DNA from: Polycladidibacter stylochi
GTDB lineage: Bacteria; Pseudomonadota; Alphaproteobacteria; Rhizobiales; Stappiaceae
NCBI RefSeq assembly: GCF_001562055.1
Contig: NZ_LLWE01000014.1
Coordinates: forward strand, 124,001 to 188,000
Reading direction: 5' to 3'
DNA: 64,000 nucleotides
Part shown: positions 55,258 through 63,870 of the stretch, piece after piece
How positions within the stretch are numbered: position 1 is the first letter of the stretch
Layout: every line of letters starts with the position of its first letter
Translations under genes and position numbers: made by a program
The notes under the pieces: generated by a model
The model's input: the letters and a program-made list of their open reading frames with translations, nothing else
Told to the model about the DNA's origin: nothing
Databases searched by the model: none

Positions 55258-56121
55258 TTTTCCCTCATTATATCATTGGCACCCAATGGGGGTGCTTACT
55301 CAACAAAAACGCAGACTTACACGCAATGACATTGCATATGCATTTTGTGCATGAGTCACATAAAAAGGGAAGATCAATTCAAATGCTGACGTCAACACTT
55401 CCTAAAGATCAGATTTGTTTTTGACAGGGTCAGAGACGTTTGGCACGTCTAAAACTATTCAGCGACCTTCAATTGCGCGTGTACATTCCTCAAGTAGACA
55501 CGGACTTCGGCTTATCTCACTACATAAGAACCAACCCAAAGTACAAAGCACCAATTCAAGATAGCAAAGTAGCATATAATTGCCCAAACACCCGCCTTGA
55601 GGTGTTTTTGTTCGCTGTAACCCTATTTTCCCTCATTAAGTTTCTCATATAGCCAATTAAACTAGTAAAAATTTCCGGTATTTATATATAGTTGGTAATA
55701 TTACATAGCTATCTAGGGAGAAAATTTATGCAAGTAATGGACATTGTGAAAAGGCGCTTACTAAAAAAAATAAAGACGCACTAATAAACAAAACTCCAAA
55801 AAATCAACTTTCCTCAAATAATAAATAAATAAAAAAATAGTAGTCCATGTATACGAATGAGTTTCTCTTTGTGTAATCATTATTTATTATTACCAGACGC
55901 AATAGAGAAAGTAATTTATGTATTATGTATTAAACACTTATCAGCTAATATACTGGCAAAGCCAATTCTCATAACAACATTTCGTTTTTCGATTTAACAT
56001 GAGTTGCGTAGTGCTAGCACCCAATACACTTCACATGATATTGTAGCTATGCTTTGAGCTGTATAAAGTGCTCTAGCACCTACACATGATGACCATACAT
56101 AGCCGAATGCGGAAAATACCC
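55258..56121. other. 864-bp AT-rich intergenic region
   Basis: Between divergent dppA and slyX. It holds the dppA promoter and leader, a candidate small RNA unit on the plus strand (55421-55609), and an 18-codon frame at 55728-55784 (MQVMDIVKRRLLKKIKTH) with GGGAG seven bases before its ATG, which may be a leader peptide or chance. From about 55790 to 56000 the sequence is very AT-rich with no frame. I see no other gene. Confidence 0.55.
55421..55609 (+). ncRNA. Candidate small RNA (orphan terminator)
   Basis: A plus-strand terminator-like hairpin, AAACACC (55586-55592) with GGTGTTT (55601-55607) and a T-run, has no gene upstream on that strand. TTGACA at 55421-55426 could be a -35 box; no good -10 is seen. 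A 70-codon frame at 55440-55652 runs through the terminator and has no ribosome-binding site, so it is not a good coding candidate. The boundaries are guesses. Confidence 0.25.
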
Positions 56122-56334
56122 ATGAAATCCGAGCTAGAAGCACGTATCGTTGATTTAGAAATACACGTCGCTCATCAGGCCGATACGATCGAGGCGTTGA
56201 ATGACGAATTGATTAATCAGCAAAAAAAGATGAATCGACTCATTGCAAGTATTGGCGCTCTTAAAGAACAGCTCATCGATTTGCAAGATCTCATTGATGA
56301 AGCACCTAAAGTTGAAAAGCCGCCACATTATTGA
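56122..56334 (+). CDS. slyX: SlyX-like protein
   Basis: A 70-aa coiled-coil protein. Seen: heptad pattern throughout (ELEARIVDLEIHVAHQADTI, LNDELINQQKKMNRL) and the C-terminal PPHY that closes most SlyX proteins. Function is unknown; named from its place beside slyD in E. coli. ATG at 56122 gives the usual length; an ATG at 56086 would add 12 residues. It is 17 bp before the next gene and probably co-transcribed. Confidence 0.88.
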   Translation: MKSELEARIVDLEIHVAHQADTIEALNDELINQQKKMNRLIASIGALKEQLIDLQDLIDEAPKVEKPPHY

Positions 56335-56351
56335 CCTGAGACCACAGCGAA

Positions 56352-57413
56352 ATGAAAAAGAATATCGAATTAATAAATGGCGACACCACAGGTGTTACCT
56401 ATAGCTTTAACTGGTTTCGCTTTGAAGGGATATCGTCAACAGCCCCAAGCGCGTACCTGCAAGCCGGTCTACATGCAGATGAACTGCCTGGTCCTGCTGT
56501 TTTGCATTTCCTTATGAACAAGCTCAGAAAAGCAGAACAAGACGGCAAAGTACTGGGACAAATTACGATTGTACCGCAAGCGAACCCTATTGGCTCGGCT
56601 CAGTGGAGCTTCTTAAAGCTGAATGGGCGTTTTCATAGTGCCACAAGAGAAAATTATAATAGAGCGCATCCACTCTTCGATAAGCCTGAGAGCAAACTAG
56701 CACATACCAATGAAGAACTGCTGAGCGTCGACCAAAGGTTAAAGCACCGTTTGGCACGATTGTCTTTGGGGCATCAAATAATACTTGATTTACACTGTGA
56801 TGACGAGTCACTGAACTATGTTTACATTGCTGAAGAGCTCTGGCCACAAACCTGTGATTTGGTTGCCTCGTTGGACGCTGATGCCGTGTTGTTATGGCAA
56901 GGAGATGCAGATTGCCCATTTGAAGCCGCTGCCTTGCACCCATACCTCGGTGCTGAGTATGAAAAGGATCGTCAGGAAAACATTGTTATTGCAACGCTTG
57001 AGTTGCGTGGTGTTTGTGATGTTAATCTAGAACTTGCTCAAAAGGATGCAGACAGAATTTTCGATTTTCTTGTGGCTCGCGGCACCATTAAAGGTGAAAG
57101 CACTAAAACAGCAGCCAATTATAGTGGCCCGGCTGTCCCACTACAACATATCGAAATGCTGCCTGCTCCAACCAGCGGGGTGATTATGTATCATGTGGCA
57201 CCAGGAGCAATCGTAGAAGAAGGCGATAAACTCGTAACGATCATCCATCAACCGGGCTCCCCCGAGAAAGACGTTGATATATTCGCGCCGCAAAGTGGGC
57301 TTGTGCTTACACGCCGCTCCCATCGTTATACACGTGCTGGAGATGATCTGCTGAAATTGCTTGGAACGAAACCAAGCCGTGACAATCGACAGGGCATACT
57401 AGAAGCTCGTTAG
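56352..57413 (+). CDS. Succinylglutamate desuccinylase/aspartoacylase-family protein
   Basis: A 353-aa zinc hydrolase of the AstE/AspA (M14-like) group. Seen: zinc ligands His41 and Glu44 (GLHADELPG) and His148 (ILDLHCDDES), with QANPIGS and NYNRAHP as substrate-site blocks; the last 80 residues form a beta-rich, lipoyl-like domain (PAPTSGVIMYHVAPGAIVEEGDKL). Members remove acyl groups from amino acids or related amides. Substrate is unknown here; the lack of other ast genes argues against arginine succinyl transfer. It stands between slyX and a GntR gene. Confidence 0.85.
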   Translation: MKKNIELINGDTTGVTYSFNWFRFEGISSTAPSAYLQAGLHADELPGPAVLHFLMNKLRKAEQDGKVLGQITIVPQANPIGSAQWSFLKLNGRFHSATRENYNRAHPLFDKPESKLAHTNEELLSVDQRLKHRLARLSLGHQIILDLHCDDESLNYVYIAEELWPQTCDLVASLDADAVLLWQGDADCPFEAAALHPYLGAEYEKDRQENIVIATLELRGVCDVNLELAQKDADRIFDFLVARGTIKGESTKTAANYSGPAVPLQHIEMLPAPTSGVIMYHVAPGAIVEEGDKLVTIIHQPGSPEKDVDIFAPQSGLVLTRRSHRYTRAGDDLLKLLGTKPSRDNRQGILEAR

Positions 57414-57420
57414 CCTTTCC

Positions 57421-57453
57421 TTATTGAGGCCGCCACTCTCGTGGCCTCAATAA
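57421..57453 (+). terminator. Likely terminator of the slyX-hydrolase unit
   Basis: TTATTGAGGCC and GGCCTCAATAA are exact inverted repeats flanking an 11-nt loop (an inner GCCAC/GTGGC pairing is an alternative). It starts 7 bp past the stop. The T-tract is weak. Confidence 0.55.
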
Positions 57454-57782
57454 CTACTAAACCGTATATTTCCATTGCGTAATTTTAAATTCTACCAACA
57501 AATTTTTACAAATTAGGATGTGCAAAATATTATAAACTCCGATATATTAGCTAAGGTTTAGGACAGAATTAGCCATAAGCTACAATAGCTCCGAAAGACT
57601 GTGACATGTTTGCGCATCTTTCACGTAGGGGCTTTATTAAGGTAAGCATTTGGTTTTTAAAGTCGGAGCTAGATAAAGTATCACAGTATTCGTTAGGTCG
57701 TCCATTTTAAGAAGTCGGCAATTAAACCTAACGTTTAAACGTCCGCCCCCCGCTAGCGGACAAAACGGAAAGAAAGAAACCC
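57454..57782 (+). other. Spacer and promoter region of the GntR gene
   Basis: A 329-bp stretch with no reading frame. AT-rich in its first half; the last 50 bp before the GntR start contain a GC-rich patch (CCGCCCCCCGCTAGCGG) and then a purine-rich ribosome-binding site. I see no clear dyad typical of GntR operators. Confidence 0.45.
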
Positions 57783-58448
57783 ATGGCGATTGAAGATATT
57801 CTCTCAAAGCACACGAAAGAAAGTTTGGCTGATAAATCTTATCGTCTTATCGAGGAATTGATTGTCAATCTGGACCTAGTACCAGGTATGGCCTTAACAG
57901 AAGGCGACCTTTGTGATCGCACCGATATAGGGCGTACACCTGTACGCGAAGCTATTAAGCGCCTTTCAACTGAAGGGCTAATTGTTATCCGCCCTCGTAA
58001 AGGCCTTTTTGTCTCTGAAATTGCTCCCAGTGAATATGTTTTGGTACTCGAAACACGTAGCCCCCTAGAAAATTTGCTGGTTGCTTCTGCTGTAGAGCGG
58101 GCAAGCGAAGAAGAAAGGGAAGCACTACAGGCATGTGCGGACGAAATGGTCGCTCAAGCACAGGCTGGCGATGTAAAAGGCTATCTGCGGGCTGATAAGG
58201 TGTTTGACGAGATTTTAGCCCTAGCCTCGCGCAACCCGTTTACTACCCGAGCAATTTTACCACTGCAAACAATGAGTCGTTGGGCCTGGAGCGTATTTCG
58301 TGGCAACCAGAAGCTGGTTGATTCAGCACAAATGCATAAAAACCTTGCTGAAGCAATTGCCAAAAACGATCCAACTGCTGCGCAAGAGGCAGCTGATGCA
58401 ATGATGCAGCACCTGAGCAGCTTTGCTCGTGAAAATGCAGCAAAATAA
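57783..58448 (+). CDS. GntR-family regulator (FadR/FCD subfamily)
   Basis: A 221-aa regulator. Seen: winged helix (about 18-80, with LTEGDLCDRTDIGRTPVREAIKRLSTEG and IRPRKGLFV) and a helical FCD ligand-binding domain (about 88-215), which in this group often binds organic acids through a metal site; candidate ligands include Asp and His residues in RADKVFDEIL and AQMHKNLAEA. Target unknown; the upstream hydrolase is a candidate. GGAAAGAAAG precedes the ATG. Ends at a strong shared terminator. Confidence 0.9.
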   Translation: MAIEDILSKHTKESLADKSYRLIEELIVNLDLVPGMALTEGDLCDRTDIGRTPVREAIKRLSTEGLIVIRPRKGLFVSEIAPSEYVLVLETRSPLENLLVASAVERASEEEREALQACADEMVAQAQAGDVKGYLRADKVFDEILALASRNPFTTRAILPLQTMSRWAWSVFRGNQKLVDSAQMHKNLAEAIAKNDPTAAQEAADAMMQHLSSFARENAAK

Positions 58449-58464
58449 CCACTACAAACAGAAA

Positions 58465-58488
58465 AACCCGCTTTCGAGCGGGTTTTTT
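58465..58488. terminator. Bidirectional intrinsic terminator (UUCG loop)
   Basis: AACCCGCT-TTCG-AGCGGGTT, a perfect 8-bp stem with a stable UUCG loop on the plus strand and T-tracts on both sides. It ends the GntR gene (plus) and the flagellar operon (minus). Confidence 0.96.
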
Positions 58489-58569
58489 ACGCCTTGAAGA
58501 CGGTATTTTGCATAACTTAGCCGATTGAAACCGCATGTAATGCGCCCCTTAAGGCACGGGCACTGAAAG

Positions 58570-58887
58570 CTACCTTGCTAAATCTATTCGTGCTGTACGC
58601 CCTGTCGCGCCCATCAATATCATGTAGGACTGACTATAGGATATTCGGCACGGAGCAGCACCATACACTCCGGTAAAGCGAAATCTAATTTCCCCATGGG
58701 GGGTATCGGCTGCATAGGTCCCGCCGCCATGATCTTTGATCTTGGCTGGTGCGTATAGTATTTCACTTCTTGTGGGCGCACGCGTCGGGCGCAAGATAAT
58801 TAAGGCATTGGCTTTAATATCTTGACCCTCAGCATTCACATCAAGGCGCCCCATGGCATGATGTACAACCGTAAAATTACAAGTCAT
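58570..58887 (-). CDS. Unrecognised small protein ending the flagellar operon
   Basis: A 105-aa protein that begins 3 bp after the FliL-like stop, so it is translated with it. No signal peptide or membrane helix; predicted mostly beta, with a Gly/Ala-rich end. Features include MGRLDVNAEGQDIKANALII near the N-terminus and GEIRFRFTG in the middle. Three cysteines or fewer. I do not recognise a family. The operon position (last gene of fliQ-flhA-fliR...FliL-like) suggests a flagellar or motility-linked role. ATG 58887 is preferred over TTG 58890. Confidence 0.7.
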   Translation of the reverse strand: MTCNFTVVHHAMGRLDVNAEGQDIKANALIILRPTRAPTRSEILYAPAKIKDHGGGTYAADTPHGEIRFRFTGVYGAAPCRISYSQSYMILMGATGRTARIDLAR

Positions 58888-58890
58888 CAA

Positions 58891-59397
58891 TTAGCTATTG
58901 GTATTTGTATTCGCTGGCTTGAGAGATTCTTTTAGGGAATCTTTTTGGGATTGCATGTCACGTGGTACGTGGAAAGTAAACTCTTGCACCAACAAATCTT
59001 GAATTAACTCAACGCCAAAACGCTCGTTAACACGGTGGCGTATTTCTTCAGTCAAATCGCGCAGTTCTGTTTTTTCAAGTTTTGCAAATTCCGGATCTGC
59101 CTTGCTATAAATTAATCGAAACGCTTCGTCGATTACAAATGCCTCAGGTGGAACAGCCAATTTCGAAAGTGTTTCGCCATCCACCGTAAACACAAATTGC
59201 GCAATAATGTAACCATGGACACTACCGTTATCCAAAACCGGTACGTTAATAACGTCGGTCTTTTGATAATCCAGCCCTTCCATGTGCGCTTCTTTCTTCA
59301 CCATCGGGTCATAATAGGTTTTGTACAGCGCAGTACCGTACCCTGCCGCTATAGTTACGGCACATATCCAAAGACTTGTAATAATTATTTTCAGCAT
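58891..59397 (-). CDS. FliL-like flagellar basal-body protein
   Basis: A 168-aa membrane-anchored protein. Seen: N-terminal TM (about 2-20), a periplasmic domain with strand pattern VHGYIIAQFVFTVDGETLSKL (about 60-80) and a C-terminal helix (FGVELIQDLLVQEFTFHVP) of the kind found in FliL, which forms rings around the stator units. The match is by layout and not by strong motif, so FliL-like is all that can be said. It is in a tight operon with flagellar genes, 6 bp after the upstream gene. Confidence 0.65.
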   Translation of the reverse strand: MLKIIITSLWICAVTIAAGYGTALYKTYYDPMVKKEAHMEGLDYQKTDVINVPVLDNGSVHGYIIAQFVFTVDGETLSKLAVPPEAFVIDEAFRLIYSKADPEFAKLEKTELRDLTEEIRHRVNERFGVELIQDLLVQEFTFHVPRDMQSQKDSLKESLKPANTNTNS

Positions 59398-59403
59398 GGA
59401 ATC

Positions 59404-59859
59404 CTACCAGTTTCCGTAGGGAGCCTGATACGTCCCATCAGAATCAAGGTCTTTCATTGTCACTGTGAGCCGATCGGTGATCCCCTTTACGGCCTCAAGC
59501 TGTGTCGATAGCAAACGCATATTGAGATCTATTCTCTCACGTAATTGATTGAGCTTTTCTTCAGCTTCCTCCGGCAATTGCGTTGCCCTTGCAAAGCTCT
59601 CTGCACGCTCCAGTTCGAGCATCGCTTTTGCCTTGCGATAAGCTGATTCCTCCAAATCAATTGAGTCAAAAGCTAACAGCCTTGTGTTTTCATCTTCAAG
59701 AACTCCGTCCAACCGATCAACAACAGCATACAAAGCCATCAATGTTTCCGGGACTTCAGGCGCTTCAGTTTCAACAAGTTCTGTCGATTGTTCCGTAACT
59801 TGTGCTGGTTCGTATAAATCTTCAGTAACAGCTACCAGATCGGTGGAATTTGACTGCAC
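59404..59859 (-). CDS. Flagellar operon coiled-coil protein, FlgN-like
   Basis: A 151-aa protein with an acidic disordered N-terminus (about 1-38) and two long helices (about 40-130) with the pattern LDGVLEDENTRLLAFDSIDLEE then KAMLELERAE, which resembles FlgN-type export chaperones for hook-filament junction proteins. It ends in SDGTYQAPYGNW, a motif-like tail I have not placed. The FlgN assignment is inferred from size, helices and place. It lies 2 bp after the rod-binding gene. Confidence 0.5.
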   Translation of the reverse strand: MQSNSTDLVAVTEDLYEPAQVTEQSTELVETEAPEVPETLMALYAVVDRLDGVLEDENTRLLAFDSIDLEESAYRKAKAMLELERAESFARATQLPEEAEEKLNQLRERIDLNMRLLSTQLEAVKGITDRLTVTMKDLDSDGTYQAPYGNW

Positions 59860-59861
59860 AG

Positions 59862-60389
59862 TTAAGCCTCATTTTCTTGTTTTTGTACTGCATCAGGAAG
59901 AACCTTATCAGCAAGCCCCAAGACACCATTTTTTGCGATCTGATTTGCCAATTGCTCGGCCATCATTGACTTCCAAATAGAGCCGGCAGTTCCACCGCCA
60001 TACACGCTTTCCATTTCTTGCGGCAGCATATTTTGCACAAATGTTTGCAAAACAGCCGCTTCAAGCTTTTCACCCAATTTATGGCTATCTTTTCTTTGGG
60101 TTGTATTGTTTTGCATTGCTGTAATTACATCGTCTGCGGATGAGGAGGACAAACCTCCACGCGCAAGAGGAGATAATGGCGCACGTTTATTTTCAGCCTT
60201 TTGCATTTCGTCAGCAAAGCTAAAGTCACTGCCATTTGATGCAAATACATTTCCGGAATTGGTAACAACAGGCAGATCTGCAGCAACCTTAGCGGGTCTG
60301 GCTAAAGCGTGGCGGGCGCGTGAAGAGGCTAAAGGGTCTGCCTCTTTTAGTACATCAAGAACCAGATCACCGACGGGTTGAATCGACAT
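59862..60389 (-). CDS. Rod-binding protein (FlgJ N-terminal type)
   Basis: A 175-aa protein whose C-terminal 80 residues form the FlgJ_N/rod-binding domain: LEAAVLQTFVQNMLPQE, then VYGGGTAGSIWKSMMAEQLA and IAKNGVLGLADKV. The muramidase half of enteric FlgJ is missing, as is usual in Hyphomicrobiales. It caps the growing rod in the periplasm. The N-terminal half is low-complexity (Ser/Ala/Asn). Placed between fliR and the FlgN-like gene. Confidence 0.85.
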   Translation of the reverse strand: MSIQPVGDLVLDVLKEADPLASSRARHALARPAKVAADLPVVTNSGNVFASNGSDFSFADEMQKAENKRAPLSPLARGGLSSSSADDVITAMQNNTTQRKDSHKLGEKLEAAVLQTFVQNMLPQEMESVYGGGTAGSIWKSMMAEQLANQIAKNGVLGLADKVLPDAVQKQENEA

Positions 60390-60486
60390 GTTTTATTTCC
60401 CAGCTCTTCGCGCCACCAAATGGCAGGCGTCAAATCGAATTATTGAAAGGGTTCGTGCCGGTCTTTTAAACCGAGATGAAAGTTAC

Positions 60487-60903
60487 TTATTGAGACTTAT
60501 CCGTAACTGACCTTTCCGCAATAAACTGGAGTTCGGTTATATCCATCAAGTTTTTGCGTTCTTGTTTACGGGAGTAATCTGTTTTCACTTTTTTATGTTG
60601 GCGTTTGGCCACTGTGGTTGTTCTGGAAGAATCCAACAAGTCTTCAAGTAATGATTGTTTATAATCATTTTTAATGGACTTATCACGCTGGAAGGAGCGC
60701 ATACGTCTTGCTATGGTTTGATCGACCAATTCACGTATCGGGCCTTCATGCTTCCCCCACATGGAAAGCATTTCAGTTTCCTGGTCTTCTATCGCGTTAA
60801 TCTCGCTATCCATCAAAGCGATTTCGTAGCGTATAGCTTTTTCGCGCTGCTCTTGTAGTTTTAATAGGCGTTGCAATCGCTGAACGCGTTTATGTTCTGC
60901 CAT
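60487..60903 (-). CDS. Flagellar operon coiled-coil protein, FliJ-like
   Basis: A 138-aa, highly charged, almost fully helical protein (RVQRLQRLLKLQEQREKAIRYEI start, then basic C-terminal half with KRQHKKVKTDYSRKQERKN). Size, coiled-coil form and N-terminal register fit FliJ, the stalk of the flagellar export ATPase, but FliJ is poorly conserved and cannot be proved by sequence. It starts 7 bp after fliR ends, so co-translated. Confidence 0.5.
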   Translation of the reverse strand: MAEHKRVQRLQRLLKLQEQREKAIRYEIALMDSEINAIEDQETEMLSMWGKHEGPIRELVDQTIARRMRSFQRDKSIKNDYKQSLLEDLLDSSRTTTVAKRQHKKVKTDYSRKQERKNLMDITELQFIAERSVTDKSQ

Positions 60904-60910
60904 TACGTCC

Positions 60911-61666
60911 TCATATCAACTGTAGCCATGTATCTAGACCTGCAAAAAACAGGGTAATAACTTCAGTGATGACTTTCCATAGAAGGTATAAGCCACCTGC
61001 CATTACAAAAGGCATACCTATAAAATAAACCGGCATTTGCGGCATCAATCGGTTGGTAATACCTAGCGATAAATTGACGATGAGACCGTAAACAATAAAA
61101 GGTGAAGTAATACGAAGGGCAAGCATAGTCGCATAAAGAAGCTTCGTGGTTAGCTGATCAATACCTGCTGCCGGTACGTATTGACTACCTACTGGCACAG
61201 ACACATAAGATTGCATGAGAGCGGCAAAAACATCAGCATGTGCGTTACTAATAAACATCATAGCCATAACGCTTAAAGATACCATTTCAGCAAATGGTGG
61301 CAATTGCTGATATTCTTCTACCATGGGTACTGCCATATTAAAGCTGGACATTTGTGCAGATGCACCAGCCATCATACGAATACCTTCAAAGAAAGCCCTC
61401 CCAAATAAACCAATCAAACCGCCCAATAATAGCTCTGTGACCAGTATACGATAGATTTCAGATTGCGGCGCTGCTGTAACAACCGGCATGATACTATCAA
61501 CAACCATTGGTGCTACAGCAAAAGTACTGGCTAAAGCCAAGGCTAATCTTATTTGAATTGAAACACGTGGAGAGGAAAACCCCGGCATGGCCATAAGGCA
61601 GCCGCCAACTCGACAAAATACAATAAAGACCGAGAGGATATAATCCGGGGTAGCCGATAATGTCAC
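60911..61666 (-). CDS. fliR: Flagellar export apparatus protein FliR
   Basis: A 251-aa inner-membrane protein with about six hydrophobic segments, part of the FliP5-FliQ4-FliR1 export gate. Seen: [25 protein letters not shown] (about 17-41), [22 protein letters not shown] (FliR core) and [32 protein letters not shown]. It starts with GTG and overlaps the flhA stop by 4 bp (GTGA). Confidence 0.94.
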   Translation of the reverse strand: MTLSATPDYILSVFIVFCRVGGCLMAMPGFSSPRVSIQIRLALALASTFAVAPMVVDSIMPVVTAAPQSEIYRILVTELLLGGLIGLFGRAFFEGIRMMAGASAQMSSFNMAVPMVEEYQQLPPFAEMVSLSVMAMMFISNAHADVFAALMQSYVSVPVGSQYVPAAGIDQLTTKLLYATMLALRITSPFIVYGLIVNLSLGITNRLMPQMPVYFIGMPFVMAGGLYLLWKVITEVITLFFAGLDTWLQLI

Positions 61667-63744
61667 GAAATTGATCCCAAAACTTCAATCTCAACACCGC
61701 GCGCAACTTCCATATGAGATAGAACCGGCAATGCCGGGAACATGCGTTCTGTAATCATGCGAACGTATTGACGCGCCTCTGGTGAAACAACAACAGCAAA
61801 GCGAACACCGGAACTGATCAATTTGCGAATATGCTCTGCACTTTCCTTAGCAAACTCCTCAACCATTTTAGGCTCCATATCAAACTCAACCGCTTCTCCT
61901 GAAGGATCACGGCGTATTGACTGATGGAAAGCCAAATCCCATCGATTGCCAAGACGCAATACCTTAAGAGCGCCATCATCAGAAATATCGCCACAAATTT
62001 GCGTCCCCATACGCACGCGTACATGATCGGCAATTTGCTCAGGGCGACGCGCGTGAGGAGCTATTTCGGCGATGGCCTCAAGGATTAGAGATAGGTTGCG
62101 GATTGAAATGCGCTCGGTCAAAAGTAGTTTCAAGACCGCTTGCAAACCGGAATAGGAAATATGCTGAGGGCAAATATCATCCAGTAGTCTTTGATAGGCA
62201 GGATCCAAACGGTCGACAAGTGAGCGCATATCCTTGTATGACAACAACATAGACAAATTGTTACGAATAACCTCACTCAAGTGCGTTAATACCACAGAGA
62301 GGTTATCGACAACCGTGTAACCATTGCGCTTCACTTCATGCTCAAAAGCGCTTTGAACCCACATCGCCTTCATACCAAAGGCCGGTTCTTTTGTCTCCAC
62401 ACCTGGTAATGCTGGCAATTCACGATCGCCACCGATGACAAGCAGCTCGCCAACATTGATCGATTGTGCAGCAACTACGGTGCCATGAATTCTAAACTCA
62501 TAGCTCTTGGGTGCAAGGTCGATATTGTCGGTTAACTTGATTTCAGGCACAACGAAGCCGTATTGCTCGGCAAACTTTTTACGCATTTTGTTAATGCGAT
62601 TACCTATCTCAGGTTTTGCTGCCAACAAACGCGCTGTCAGCTGCTTGCCAAGGCGTACTTCAATTTCTGGTAGCTCCAAGCTATCCTTGACAGACTCGCG
62701 CTTATTTTCAAGCTCCAGCTGTCTTGCTTCTTCAATTTGTTTCGCTTGCTCAGCTTCTGCTTCCTGTGCTTTACGCGGTATGATGTAGGTACCGAAAGCA
62801 AATAGTGCGCCTAAGCCTACAAATGGTAAAAACGGTAGGCCAGGCATGATAGCCATGACGAACATCATAACAGCTGCAACTGCCAACGCACGGGGGTAAC
62901 CTGCCAGCTGGCCGATAACAGCCGCTTCTGCGGTTCCTCTTGTGCCGCCTTTTGATACTAAAAGACCAGCAGCGAGTGATACAATAAGCGCCGGGATTTG
63001 CGAAACCAGGCCATCGCCTACAGATAGCTTCGTAAATACATCTGCAGCTTCTGCAAGTGTCATTTCATAGCGTGTTACGCCAATGATAATACCACCTAAA
63101 ATATTCACCGCGGTAATGATAAGACCGGCAACCGCATCACCGCGCACAAATTTCGAAGCACCATCCATCGCACCAAAGAAGGAGCTTTCTTCCTCCAACT
63201 CGGAGCGCCTTTGTTGTGCTTCTTTCTCATCAATCATGCCAGCTGATAAGTCGGCATCGATCGCCATTTGCTTGCCTGGAATAGCATCCAAGGTAAAACG
63301 AGCGCCCACTTCCGCAATACGTGTGGCACCCTTTGTAATAACAAGAAAGTTAACAATAACAAGAATTGCAAATACGATAAGACCAATGACAAAGTCGCCA
63401 CTCATCACGAACTTTGAAAAACCGTTGATAACGTAGCCCGCGGCCAAAGGCCCTTCGTGACCATTTGCCAAAATTGCGCGCGTTGTTGCAATATTGAGTG
63501 ATAATCGCAACATTGTAGCTATGAGTAGAATTGTTGGGAAAGAGGAGAATTCCAATGGTCTTTGAATCCAAAGGGACACCATTAGAATTAACACTGAAAA
63601 CGCCACTGATATCGCCAAACCAAAATCAATCATAAAGGTTGGCATCGGCAGGAATAGCACCGACAGGATAAATACTATCCCTAATGCGAACCCTATATCT
63701 CGACGGCTATCAGAACCGGTGACGGGAGCTTGTAATGTTGACAT
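61663..63744 (-). CDS. flhA: Flagellar export apparatus protein FlhA
   Basis: A 693-aa protein. Seen: eight N-terminal helices (about 20-320) with the family block [32 protein letters not shown] (about 130-165) and [11 protein letters not shown], followed by a cytosolic domain (about 360-690) that forms the nonameric export ring and binds substrate-chaperone complexes. Length is normal. GAGAG lies before the ATG. The upstream fliQ is separated by 114 bp and a terminator-like hairpin. Confidence 0.97.
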   Translation of the reverse strand: MSTLQAPVTGSDSRRDIGFALGIVFILSVLFLPMPTFMIDFGLAISVAFSVLILMVSLWIQRPLEFSSFPTILLIATMLRLSLNIATTRAILANGHEGPLAAGYVINGFSKFVMSGDFVIGLIVFAILVIVNFLVITKGATRIAEVGARFTLDAIPGKQMAIDADLSAGMIDEKEAQQRRSELEEESSFFGAMDGASKFVRGDAVAGLIITAVNILGGIIIGVTRYEMTLAEAADVFTKLSVGDGLVSQIPALIVSLAAGLLVSKGGTRGTAEAAVIGQLAGYPRALAVAAVMMFVMAIMPGLPFLPFVGLGALFAFGTYIIPRKAQEAEAEQAKQIEEARQLELENKRESVKDSLELPEIEVRLGKQLTARLLAAKPEIGNRINKMRKKFAEQYGFVVPEIKLTDNIDLAPKSYEFRIHGTVVAAQSINVGELLVIGGDRELPALPGVETKEPAFGMKAMWVQSAFEHEVKRNGYTVVDNLSVVLTHLSEVIRNNLSMLLSYKDMRSLVDRLDPAYQRLLDDICPQHISYSGLQAVLKLLLTERISIRNLSLILEAIAEIAPHARRPEQIADHVRVRMGTQICGDISDDGALKVLRLGNRWDLAFHQSIRRDPSGEAVEFDMEPKMVEEFAKESAEHIRKLISSGVRFAVVVSPEARQYVRMITERMFPALPVLSHMEVARGVEIEVLGSIS

Positions 63745-63846
63745 CTACTCTCTCAAAATACAACGTGCGCCTAGCGCTCTTCTTTGGGACATTCGCCAAC
63801 GAAACTTGTGTGAACATGGACCATAAAAACTCAAGGATTTAAACAG

Positions 63847-63870
63847 TAAAAAACCGGCTCAGAAGCCGGT
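63847..63870 (-). terminator. Terminator-like hairpin at the end of fliQ
   Basis: On the minus strand ACCGGC-TTCTGA-GCCGGT is followed by TTTTTTAC. The fliQ TGA stop is inside the loop, so the terminator is part of the gene end. Form is good (6-bp GC-rich stem and a U-run). Confidence 0.75.

Noticed and set aside
55440-55652. A 70-codon plus-strand frame in the dppA-slyX spacer
   Set aside because: No ribosome-binding site and it runs through a terminator-like hairpin; the composition looks random.
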